Below, piece by piece: positions 35,911-43,449 of a stretch of 60,893 nucleotides of DNA. This DNA is from Tissierellales bacterium (GTDB taxonomy: Bacteria > Bacillota > Clostridia > Tissierellales > Dethiosulfatibacteraceae). The position numbers and the translations under genes were made by a program. Positions within the stretch are counted from its first letter, which is position 1. The number at the start of each line of letters is the position of its first letter. Under the pieces are notes generated by a model. It saw only the letters and a program-made list of their open reading frames with translations. It made no database searches and was not told the origin of the DNA. Location of the stretch: positions 1 through 60,893 of the forward strand of contig JAFGVC010000107.1 in the NCBI GenBank assembly GCA_016938195.1. Direction: 5' to 3'.

Positions 35911-36882
35911 ATGAATGTATTAAAAGCAGTGGGAGCACTCGGAGCATTGGGGCTTGCTTTTGGAGTGATTTTGGCTTTCGCGTCAAAAGTGTTTCATGTA
36001 GTGGTTGATCCGAAAATTACACAAGTAAGAGAAGCATTGCCGGGAGCCAATTGCGGTGCATGTGGTCTACCGGGATGTGACGCATTAGCCAAAGCGATTG
36101 CAGCAGGAGACGCACCAATCACAGCCTGTCCGGTAGGTGGTGCATCAACGGTCGAGGCTATCAGCAAAATTATGGGTATTGAGGCATACGCCGGTGAAAA
36201 AATGGTGGCGCGTGTTTTATGTAAAGGAAATTATGACAGAACCAATAAAAAATATATTTATCAAGGGATTATGGATTGTAAGGCTTCGGCAATGATTCAA
36301 GGCGGAGATAAAGCTTGTGAATATGGCTGTTTGGGAAATGGTTCTTGTCAGGCTGTTTGTCCATTTGATGCAATTCATGTGGTGAATGGTGTTGCAGTTG
36401 TTGACCCGGAAAAATGTACAGCTTGCGGAAAATGCATTGTGGAATGTCCGAAACATATTATCGAGCTCGTTCCTTATAAGCAACAGGTTGTTGTAGATTG
36501 TTCAAATCATTTATTTGGAAAAGCGGTCAAGGATGATTGTAAGGTGGGTTGCATAGGATGCAAAATATGCGAAAAAGCATGCCCGTTCGATGCTATCCAC
36601 GTTGTAGATAATATTGCCAGGATTGATTATGAAAAATGTACAAACTGCATGGTATGTGCTGAAAAATGCCCTACTAAGGCCATTACTGCATTACTTGAAG
36701 ATAGAAAAAAAGCTTATATTTTACCGGATAAATGTATTGGTTGCACGATTTGTGCAAAGAATTGTCCAGTTCAGTGTATATCCGGAGAGCTTAAGCAATT
36801 ACATGTAGTTGACGAAGAACATTGTATCGGATGCGGTGTCTGCTATGAAAAGTGCCCTAAGGATGCCATTATTATGAAATAG
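35911..36882 (+). CDS. rnfB: Rnf complex subunit RnfB, polyferredoxin
   Basis: A 323-residue ferredoxin-accepting subunit. It has an N-terminal membrane helix (residues ~1-28), then the RnfB FeS motif CGACGLPGC...C, then six further four-cysteine motifs arranged as three ferredoxin-like pairs (for example CTACGKCIVECP, CIGCKICEKACP, CTNCMVCAEKCP, CIGCTICAKNCP, CIGCGVCYEKCP). By motif count it could carry seven 4Fe-4S clusters. It takes electrons from reduced ferredoxin. It is the last rnf gene and is followed by a strong terminator. Confidence 0.94.
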   Translation: MNVLKAVGALGALGLAFGVILAFASKVFHVVVDPKITQVREALPGANCGACGLPGCDALAKAIAAGDAPITACPVGGASTVEAISKIMGIEAYAGEKMVARVLCKGNYDRTNKKYIYQGIMDCKASAMIQGGDKACEYGCLGNGSCQAVCPFDAIHVVNGVAVVDPEKCTACGKCIVECPKHIIELVPYKQQVVVDCSNHLFGKAVKDDCKVGCIGCKICEKACPFDAIHVVDNIARIDYEKCTNCMVCAEKCPTKAITALLEDRKKAYILPDKCIGCTICAKNCPVQCISGELKQLHVVDEEHCIGCGVCYEKCPKDAIIMK

Positions 36883-36893
36883 AAAGATAGGTT

Positions 36894-36926
36894 AACCGCC
36901 TTCCAAAATTAGGAAGGTGGTTTTTT
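36894..36926 (+). terminator. Terminator of the rnf operon
   Basis: AACCGCCTTCC (36894-36904) pairs with GGAAGGTGGTT (36912-36922), one G-U-type mismatch, followed by a T run. Confidence 0.85.
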
Positions 36927-37083
36927 ATTATAAAGAATTTTTAGAAATTTGTTTAGTATTTATAAACTAATTACTTATATTAAAATATTAAGTTTAAAAT
37001 AATCGAAAAATACAGGCTAAAAACATTCAAAACACTATGTTTCAAAGTGATTTACAATAATTAAAAAAATATCAAAAACACTA
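36927..37083. other. AT-rich gap between rnf and speD
   Basis: No gene is present. It is almost entirely A/T, with two similar stretches TCAAAACACTAT (near 37028) and TCAAAAACACTATT (near 37071). Nothing else is recognised. Confidence 0.3.
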
Positions 37084-37111
37084 TTGACTTTTCATGAAAT
37101 AATGTTATATT
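37084..37111 (+). promoter_or_regulatory. Sigma-A promoter of speDE
   Basis: TTGACT (37084-37089), 16 bases, TATATT (37106-37111). Confidence 0.65.
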
Positions 37112-37167
37112 TAGTATTGTTAAATTAAATGATTAGTTTTACTAAACTTATGATAGGGAGGATTGAA

Positions 37168-37590
37168 ATGAAAACTGAACAATTGGGAAGACATATCCTT
37201 GTTGAATACTACAACTGTGACGAGGATATTTTAAATAATCATAAGCTCATTGAGAAATTAATGGTTGACGCTGCAAAAAAAGCAAAGGCAACAGTTGTTG
37301 AGAGTGTATTTCACATGTTTAATCCGTACGGAGTCAGTGGCGCCGTCGTTATATCCGAATCACATCTGACCATACACACGTGGCCTGAATTTGGATATGC
37401 GTCGGTGGACTTGTTTACTTGTGGCAGTCACGTAAATCCTTGGATTGCATTTGATTATTTGTTGGAAGGACTTAAGGCTGAGAAAAGTGAATCAACAGAG
37501 ATTGCGAGAGGTATGGTTGACAAAATCAGAAGGTATTCAAATAAAGATTTAGGGAATATCACTTATAAGCCTGAAGAAGAGATAGCGTAG
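37168..37590 (+). CDS. speD: S-adenosylmethionine decarboxylase proenzyme
   Basis: A 140-residue bacterial-type AdoMet decarboxylase. The self-cleavage site is in [12 protein letters not shown]: cleavage between E64 and S65 turns S65 into the pyruvoyl group. The downstream FTCGSH holds the catalytic Cys and His. The product, decarboxylated AdoMet, feeds the spermidine synthase encoded next. The frame extends upstream to 37129, but ATG 37168 follows GGGAGG by six bases and gives the usual [12 protein letters not shown] start. Confidence 0.95.
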   Translation: MKTEQLGRHILVEYYNCDEDILNNHKLIEKLMVDAAKKAKATVVESVFHMFNPYGVSGAVVISESHLTIHTWPEFGYASVDLFTCGSHVNPWIAFDYLLEGLKAEKSESTEIARGMVDKIRRYSNKDLGNITYKPEEEIA

Positions 37591-37600
37591 GAGACAAGCG

Positions 37601-38446
37601 ATGGAATTATGGTTTACAGAAAAGCATGCTGATAATGTTAGGTTTAGCATTAGGATAAAAAAACAGCTACATAGTGAAAAGAGCGAGTTTCAGCAGATAG
37701 ATGTTTTTGACACTTATGAGTTTGGAAAGATTCTAACGATTGACGGGATTGTGATGATTACAGAAAAAGATGAATTTGTTTATCATGAAATGATAGTACA
37801 CGTACCCATGGCTTCAAATCCAAATATTAAGGATGTATTGGTCATAGGTGGAGGTGACGGAGGTACAGTAAGAGAACTGACTCGATATTCAAATATACAA
37901 AGAATTGATATGGTAGAAATTGACCAAGTGGTTGTTGAACTTTCGAAAGCATATTTCCAACAAACCTCTTGCAAGTTAGATGATAAAAGAGTGACATTAT
38001 TTTATGAAGATGGCATTGAATTTATGAAAGATAAAAAGGATGTCTATGATCTAATCATTATTGATTCAACCGATCCCATTGGTCCTGGAGAAGGATTATT
38101 TACGGAAGAATTCTACAAAAATTGTTATTTTGCACTCAAAAAAAACGGTATCATGGTGAATCAAAACGAAAGCCCTTATTACGACAAAGAAAAAAGAGAA
38201 TTTATTCGTGCAAACAAAAAAATCAGAAAAATATTTCCTGTCGCAAGGGTTTATCAGTTACACATTCCTACTTATCCTTCAGGTCACTGGCTTTTTGGAT
38301 TCAATTCGAAGGGTATTGATCCCGTAAATAATGATAATGTTGATGGATGGGTAAAAAACAATCTTGAAACACAATACTATAATACTGAAATTCATCGAGG
38401 GTCCTTTATGCTACCTAATTTTGTGAAATCAATGATTTCACAGTAA
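37601..38446 (+). CDS. speE: Spermidine synthase
   Basis: A 281-residue polyamine aminopropyltransferase. The N-terminal LWFTEKHADNVRFSIRI is followed by the dcAdoMet site GGGDGGTVRELTRY, DMVEIDQVVVELS, and the catalytic-loop IIIDSTDPIGPGEGLFTEEFY. It makes spermidine from putrescine and decarboxylated AdoMet. It follows speD after 10 bases as a two-gene operon. Whether it prefers putrescine or a longer acceptor cannot be told. Confidence 0.94.
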   Translation: MELWFTEKHADNVRFSIRIKKQLHSEKSEFQQIDVFDTYEFGKILTIDGIVMITEKDEFVYHEMIVHVPMASNPNIKDVLVIGGGDGGTVRELTRYSNIQRIDMVEIDQVVVELSKAYFQQTSCKLDDKRVTLFYEDGIEFMKDKKDVYDLIIIDSTDPIGPGEGLFTEEFYKNCYFALKKNGIMVNQNESPYYDKEKREFIRANKKIRKIFPVARVYQLHIPTYPSGHWLFGFNSKGIDPVNNDNVDGWVKNNLETQYYNTEIHRGSFMLPNFVKSMISQ

Positions 38447-38457
38447 AATTTGCAACA

Positions 38458-38480
38458 ATGGTATTATCATTTAATACCAT
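38458..38480. repeat. Hairpin after speE
   Basis: ATGGTATTA (38458-38466) and TAATACCAT (38472-38480) pair perfectly with a 5-base loop but lack a T run. It may stabilise the mRNA end upstream of the true terminator. Confidence 0.5.
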
Positions 38481-38508
38481 AATAATTAAGATTTTGTCAG
38501 CAAACTGG

Positions 38509-38534
38509 CAGACTATTTATAAGTCTGTTTTTTT
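38509..38534 (+). terminator. Terminator of speDE
   Basis: CAGACT (38509-38514) pairs with AGTCTG (38522-38527), followed by seven to eight T. Confidence 0.7.
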
Positions 38535-38552
38535 GTATATCACTATTGTAAA

Positions 38553-38581
38553 TTGTAGATTTGACAACTTGTCAATATAAT
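38553..38581 (+). promoter_or_regulatory. Promoter of the envelope block, with operator-like palindrome
   Basis: TTGTAG (38553-38558), 17 bases, TATAAT (38576-38581). The spacer contains the perfect palindrome TTGACA-ACT-TGTCAA (38561-38575), well placed for a repressor. Confidence 0.5.
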
Positions 38582-38612
38582 GTATTGATGATAAACTAAT
38601 AACGGTGAGTTT

Positions 38613-38984
38613 ATGACAAAATATGATAAAATATTAATCGGCATTATCTTTTTAGCAAGCATAGCAGCGCTTTACCTCATACAAAATCAGACGCTTAATT
38701 CCGAAGGTCAATACATAGTCATTACCGTTGATAATGAGATTTTTAGAACGTACTCAATTGATAAAAAGCTTAATGAAGAAATAGAGATTAAGACAAAGCA
38801 TGGGATCAATATCGTTCATATTGAAGACGGATTTGTTTATATGGAAAGTAGCACTTGTAGAGATCAGATTTGCGTGCTACACGGAAAAATATGCCGTCCC
38901 GGGGAAATGATTGTTTGTCTGCCTAATAAGATTGTCATAGAAGTGACTGGGATAGATAGTGACTTGGATGTCATTAGCCATTGA
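38613..38984 (+). CDS. NusG domain II-containing protein
   Basis: A 123-residue protein with one N-terminal membrane helix (residues ~6-24) and an extracytoplasmic NusG-II domain. The conserved STCRDQICVLHGKICRPGE cysteine segment and VCLPNKIVIEV end are the signature of this family. The three nearby Cys are probably functional. In many Firmicutes the gene precedes a Gx transporter gene, and both are often near quinone/isoprenoid or electron-transport genes. Its function is not established. Confidence 0.85.
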   Translation: MTKYDKILIGIIFLASIAALYLIQNQTLNSEGQYIVITVDNEIFRTYSIDKKLNEEIEIKTKHGINIVHIEDGFVYMESSTCRDQICVLHGKICRPGEMIVCLPNKIVIEVTGIDSDLDVISH

Positions 38985-38994
38985 TGGAGGTTAA

Positions 38995-39513
38995 ATGAAA
39001 AACACAAGAGAATTTGTTTTATTATCTTTGTTGACTTCAATGGCGTTGGTGTTAAGTGTCTTGGAAAGCATGATTCCTTTTCCATTTATTGCACCGGGTG
39101 CGAAATTAGGCTTACCCAATATGGTGACATTGGCTGTACTCGTTGTTTTTGGATTTAGGCGCGGTATGACAATCGCTATTCTTAGGACGATTCTTTTTAT
39201 GTTGGTTGCGGGCAATCCTGTAGGTTTTATGTACGCCATCTCAGGTGCTTTCACCAGCACAATTGTCATGTATTTTGTTTATAAATACTTTAGTCAATAT
39301 TTTAGCTTGATTGGGGTAAGCCTATTTGGAGCGTTCGCTCACAACACAACTCAGGCGTGTGTTGCCGCACTCATGTTACAAAACGTGCGCATATTATATT
39401 ATCTTCCAATCATGTATATTGTCGGAATATTTACCGGCTGTTTTGTAGGATATGCATCAATTTTTATTATAAAAAATCTAGAGTTAAAAATTAACTTGGT
39501 AAAATGGAGTTAA
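38995..39513 (+). CDS. Gx transporter family protein (heptaprenyl-diphosphate-synthase component I-like)
   Basis: A 172-residue membrane protein with five to six hydrophobic segments. The pattern IAPGAKLGLPNMVTL and the GNPVGFMYAISGAF stretch match the small Gx family, which resembles ECF-transporter S components. The old name refers to heptaprenyl diphosphate synthase component I. The substrate is unknown. It overlaps nothing and is 10 bases after the NusG-II gene, which it normally accompanies. Confidence 0.82.
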   Translation: MKNTREFVLLSLLTSMALVLSVLESMIPFPFIAPGAKLGLPNMVTLAVLVVFGFRRGMTIAILRTILFMLVAGNPVGFMYAISGAFTSTIVMYFVYKYFSQYFSLIGVSLFGAFAHNTTQACVAALMLQNVRILYYLPIMYIVGIFTGCFVGYASIFIIKNLELKINLVKWS

Positions 39514-39514
39514 T

Positions 39515-39763
39515 ATGAAAAGAGGCAAAAGTACCATTATTTGGATTTTTATTATTTCAGCAGGTTCTATTATCGGCAACATTATTGGAGAAGCGCTTTC
39601 AGGGCTATTGCCAATACTTAAAATCTCTCAGCATCTTGGCTTTGGACCGGCGGTATTGGATCTCAACTTTTTTAATGTAACCTTTGGATTTGGATTTGAT
39701 ATGAATCTTGCAGGATTAATCGGCATCATTACAGTGATGCTAATTTTCAGAAAATGGCAATAG
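39515..39763 (+). CDS. DUF4321-type small membrane protein
   Basis: An 82-residue protein with two hydrophobic helices and a Gly-rich turn (SAGSIIGNIIGEALSGLLP). The order, two bases after the Gx gene and just before maf, matches the DUF4321 family member usually found there in Firmicutes. No biochemical role is known. TGGAG before the ATG is an adequate ribosome site. Confidence 0.7.
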   Translation: MKRGKSTIIWIFIISAGSIIGNIIGEALSGLLPILKISQHLGFGPAVLDLNFFNVTFGFGFDMNLAGLIGIITVMLIFRKWQ

Positions 39764-39779
39764 GAAATAGGTAAATCAA

Positions 39780-40361
39780 ATGAAAGAAAGATTAATATTA
39801 GCTTCGAAATCACCTAGAAGAATAGAAATGTTAAGTAAATATGGTGCTATTGACATTTTGTCTCCTGATTTGGAGGAAAAAATAAGCTGTGCTCTTTCAG
39901 TGGAGGAGACGGTCATGTCATTAGCTTTGAAAAAAGCCCTTTGCGTACTTGAGTCTTATCAACCGAGGCATTCTATTATATTATCTGCGGATACGGTTGT
40001 GTTTTATAAGGGTATTTTAGGGAAACCGATAGATAAAGAAGATGCGCGGAAGATGCTTATAAAATTAAGCGGTAAAGCGCATGAGGTATATACCGGATAC
40101 GCACTTGTTCATAGTGAAAGCCGAAAAAAAGTGATTGATTTTGAGAAAACGCAAGTGGTTTTCAACGAAATTGGGGAGGATATTATCGATCGATATCTTG
40201 ATAAAAATGAATTTCATGATAAAGCAGGAGCTTATGCTATTCAGGGATTTGGAGAATTATTGGTTAAAGAAATAATAGGTTCGTATTCTAATGTTGTCGG
40301 CCTACCTATTAGCAGCATTAACAAACATTTAAAAAGCAATTTTGACTATAACTTGATATAA
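39780..40361 (+). CDS. maf: Maf nucleoside-triphosphate pyrophosphatase
   Basis: A 193-residue Maf protein. SKSPRRIEML at residues 8-17 binds nucleotide. LSADTVVFYKG carries the catalytic Asp, and KEDARKMLIKLSGKAHEVYTG and KAGAYAIQGFG are conserved. It hydrolyses modified or non-canonical NTPs (dTTP/UTP-type for the YhdE group) and is linked to septum control. It stands at its usual place just before radC and mreB. Confidence 0.93.
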   Translation: MKERLILASKSPRRIEMLSKYGAIDILSPDLEEKISCALSVEETVMSLALKKALCVLESYQPRHSIILSADTVVFYKGILGKPIDKEDARKMLIKLSGKAHEVYTGYALVHSESRKKVIDFEKTQVVFNEIGEDIIDRYLDKNEFHDKAGAYAIQGFGELLVKEIIGSYSNVVGLPISSINKHLKSNFDYNLI

Positions 40362-40374
40362 TAGGGAGAACATA

Positions 40375-41067
40375 ATGGATCACTCAGAATACACAATAAA
40401 AAGCATCCCAAAAGACGAAAGACCCAGAGAAAAGCTCATTAAATACGGTGCTTCAACACTTTCCAATTCGGAATTATTGGCAATTATCTTAAGAGTGGGA
40501 AGCAATAAAGATACAGCCATTACATTGTCACAAAAAATACTGAATTTTGAAGAAAAAGGATTAAGAAATATTGCCTCTACAAGTCCGGAATCATTATTAT
40601 CATTTCACGGTATCAGTGATGCAAAAGCGGCACAAATAATGGCCGCGGTTGAAATTGGCAGAAGGGTCTCAAGGATAGAAAAGGAAGAGCGATTTAAAAT
40701 AACTTCTCCACAGGACATTTCTTCCTATGTTATGGACGAGATGAGATATCTAAAAAAAGAATATTTCAAGATTATTCTCCTAGACACAAAAAACAAAGTT
40801 ATTGAAGTGGTGACTATATCGATTGGTAGTTTGAATTCTTCGATTGTGCACCCTAGGGAAGTATTTCTTGAGGCTATAAGAAAGTCAGCAGCTTCAATTA
40901 TACTCGTACATAATCATCCAAGTGGAGATACTCAGCCAAGCAGAGAAGACATCTCTATTACAAAGAGATTGATTGAAGCGGGAGACATTTTGGGAGTTAA
41001 GGTTTTAGACCATCTTATTATTGGAGATGGTGTTTATTATAGCTTTAAAGAAGAAAAGATTATCTAA
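40375..41067 (+). CDS. radC: RadC family JAB-domain protein
   Basis: A 230-residue RadC/YsxA protein. An N-terminal helix-hairpin-helix (ISDAKAAQIMAAVEIGRR) is followed by a metalloprotease-like JAMM domain with VHNHPSGDTQPSREDIS, which holds the two His and the Asp. The biochemical role is unsettled. AGGGAGAA lies before the ATG. The gene sits between maf and mreB as in most Firmicutes. Confidence 0.94.
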   Translation: MDHSEYTIKSIPKDERPREKLIKYGASTLSNSELLAIILRVGSNKDTAITLSQKILNFEEKGLRNIASTSPESLLSFHGISDAKAAQIMAAVEIGRRVSRIEKEERFKITSPQDISSYVMDEMRYLKKEYFKIILLDTKNKVIEVVTISIGSLNSSIVHPREVFLEAIRKSAASIILVHNHPSGDTQPSREDISITKRLIEAGDILGVKVLDHLIIGDGVYYSFKEEKII

Positions 41068-41078
41068 CGGAGGTAAAA

Positions 41079-42098
41079 ATGTCTTTATTTGATGGGATCT
41101 CGAAAAAAATCGGAATTGATCTTGGAACGGCGAACACTCTGGTTTATATAAAGGGGAAGGGAATTCTCATCAACGAACCGTCGGTTGTAGCATTAAGACG
41201 CGGAACAGGGGAGATTATTGCGATAGGTGAAAGTGCCAAAGATATGATTGAAAAAACATCTTTGGATATTATCACAATTAGACCATTAAAGGAAGGGGTC
41301 ATTGCGGATTTTGAGATGACAAAGGCTATGTTAAAGTACTTTATTCAGAAGACGTTAAGCCGATATCAAATTATTCGTCCTATTGTGGTCATCGGCATTC
41401 CGTCTAAAGTTACCTCTGTTGAAAAAAGAGCTGTCGAAGAGGCAGCGGTATCTTCAGGTGCAAAAAAAGCAATATTGATTGATGAGCCTGTCGCAGCTGC
41501 AATTGGATCGGGGATTAATATTTATGAGCCTGTTGGAAATATGGTGGTGGATGTTGGAGGAGGAACAACAGATACAGCCATTCTGTCGTTGGGAGGTATC
41601 GTTAGCAGCGAATCCTTAAAAGTAGCTGGAGACAAAATGGATGAAGCCATACAAGCTTTTTTTAGATTCAAATACAATGCCCTGATCGGAATTAAAACTG
41701 CGGAAAGAGTAAAAATGATTCTCGGAAACGTGAATTCAGGAATTAAATCGGATGAAATTCAATCGATGGATGTGACGGGAAGAGATCTTTTATCGGGATT
41801 GCCAAAAAAAATAAATGTTAAAGATTATGAAATTAAAGAAGCCATCAATGAACCAATCCAAGCTATTTTGGCGTCTATAAAAAGGGTTTTGGAGATGGCG
41901 CCTCCCGAATTAGCTTCAGATGTGTTTTTAAATGGGATGACTTTAACTGGCGGCGGAGCCATGTTAAAGGGGTTTGATGATTTCATACAAACGGAAACGG
42001 GTGTAAGAGTTAAAATAGCTCAGGACCCTTTGAATAGTGTTGTTAAGGGAACCGGAATGGTATGTGAAAATTTGGAAAAGTATCCAAATATTTATTGA
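41079..42098 (+). CDS. mreB: Rod shape-determining protein MreB
   Basis: A 339-residue bacterial actin. Phosphate-1 loop DLGTANTLVYIKGKGI, phosphate-2 DVGGGTTDTAIL and the adenosine loop TGGGAMLKGFDD are all present. It forms membrane-bound filaments that steer side-wall peptidoglycan synthesis, so the cell is presumably rod-shaped. CGGAGGTAAA precedes the ATG. mreC follows within 14 bases. Confidence 0.97.
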   Translation: MSLFDGISKKIGIDLGTANTLVYIKGKGILINEPSVVALRRGTGEIIAIGESAKDMIEKTSLDIITIRPLKEGVIADFEMTKAMLKYFIQKTLSRYQIIRPIVVIGIPSKVTSVEKRAVEEAAVSSGAKKAILIDEPVAAAIGSGINIYEPVGNMVVDVGGGTTDTAILSLGGIVSSESLKVAGDKMDEAIQAFFRFKYNALIGIKTAERVKMILGNVNSGIKSDEIQSMDVTGRDLLSGLPKKINVKDYEIKEAINEPIQAILASIKRVLEMAPPELASDVFLNGMTLTGGGAMLKGFDDFIQTETGVRVKIAQDPLNSVVKGTGMVCENLEKYPNIY

Positions 42099-42111
42099 GA
42101 AGAGGAACGTT

Positions 42112-42948
42112 TTGATTAAACATGGGAAATTAATTAATTTGACAGTCATAATTTTAGCACTCACATTGCTAGTAACAATAGGAGTGACGACCTCAGGTCA
42201 TTCAACCTTTTTTGAAGGGACTGGATTTGGAAACATTGTAGCGCCCATACAAAAGGTTTTTTATTCTGTGGGTCAGATTTTCTCCAATTCATTCGAGTCG
42301 CTTTTTAGCATCTCGAAAATTAGAGAAGAAAATAACCAACTAAAAGAGGAATTGTATAAAATCCGGGATGAGAATTTAGACATGAAACGTATCATCAACA
42401 ATTCTGAGGCGCTAAAGCTTGAGTATGAAATAATACAGAATATGCAATATGATTATGTGAAGAGTAGGATTATTTCGAGAGACCCCGGAAATTGGTTTGG
42501 AAGATTCACGATTGATAAGGGGTCAAGTGATGGTGTTAAACCGGATGACATTGTGATTGAAGCCATTGCTACGGATGAAGGAGTTGCGAAAATTGGACTC
42601 GTTGGCAAAGTAACGGATGTAGGTTATAATTGGGCAAAGGTGATTGCGATTAATGATATTAATAGCAGTGTCAGCTTTAACGTTGTAAGAAACAATGAAA
42701 GTGGCGTGCTAAAAGGTAAAATAGATGGTATTATTGAGGGCTATTTTTTCAGCATGACAGAAGATTTGAGAATTGGAGATGAGGTAGTGACTTCAGGTCT
42801 TGGTGAAGTCTACGTTCCAAATTTATTCATTGGAAAAATATCTAAAATAGAAAAAACATCTGATCTCTTGACTGAAGAGATTACAGTGGAGCCGGCGATT
42901 AACTTTGAAAAGCTTTTTGAGGTCTATATTATTAAGGTGAGTCGATAA
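42112..42948 (+). CDS. mreC: Rod shape-determining protein MreC
   Basis: A 278-residue protein with an N-terminal cytoplasmic tip, one membrane helix (residues ~8-26), a coiled coil (~residues 65-100) and the two-lobed beta domain with RDPGNWFGRFTIDKGSSDGV. It links MreB to the wall-synthesis enzymes. The open frame overlaps mreB back to 42037, but TTG 42112 has AGAGGA five bases upstream and gives a normal MreC start after the mreB stop. The stop overlaps the mreD start. Confidence 0.92.
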   Translation: MIKHGKLINLTVIILALTLLVTIGVTTSGHSTFFEGTGFGNIVAPIQKVFYSVGQIFSNSFESLFSISKIREENNQLKEELYKIRDENLDMKRIINNSEALKLEYEIIQNMQYDYVKSRIISRDPGNWFGRFTIDKGSSDGVKPDDIVIEAIATDEGVAKIGLVGKVTDVGYNWAKVIAINDINSSVSFNVVRNNESGVLKGKIDGIIEGYFFSMTEDLRIGDEVVTSGLGEVYVPNLFIGKISKIEKTSDLLTEEITVEPAINFEKLFEVYIIKVSR

Positions 42949-43442
42949 TGAAAAAGACAGCTTGGCTTTTTGCCATCATGATATTATGTTTTATACTTCA
43001 ATCTTCAATTATTCACTTTTTCCGGATTAACGGAGTGGCTGTCAACCTAGTATTAGTGGTATTAATTGTGGTATCACTACAAACAAACGAATTGGTCGGA
43101 GCAAGCTGTGGCATTCTGGTCGGAATTTTATGGGATGTTTTTTATACCAGTGGATTTGGTATTAACACATTAATTCTGATGCTCATAGGATTTGTAAGTG
43201 GAAAATTATCAGAGCGCGTCTACAAAGCAGATTTTTTAACAAATCTTTATTTTACAGTTTTGGGGACTGTTTTTTATCATTTTATTTTTTTTATAATCCA
43301 TTATTTTTTGAAATTAGAGGCTTCATCCATCTTGTATATGGGTAAGAGCATTATAATTGAAATGGTATTAAACATTATGATCCTTTATCCGGTATATAGA
43401 GTCAAAGGCTATTTTTTAAGGAAATATAAAGTAAAATATTAG
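42948..43442 (+). CDS. mreD: Rod shape-determining protein MreD
   Basis: A 164-residue membrane protein with five hydrophobic segments and the family pattern GVAVNLVLVVLIVVSL and GILVGILWDVFYTSGFG. It is a partner of MreC in the elongation machinery. It begins on the last base of mreC (TAATG), so translation is coupled. The PBP2 gene follows after seven bases. Confidence 0.92.
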   Translation: MKKTAWLFAIMILCFILQSSIIHFFRINGVAVNLVLVVLIVVSLQTNELVGASCGILVGILWDVFYTSGFGINTLILMLIGFVSGKLSERVYKADFLTNLYFTVLGTVFYHFIFFIIHYFLKLEASSILYMGKSIIIEMVLNIMILYPVYRVKGYFLRKYKVKY

Positions 43443-43449
43443 TGAAGGT

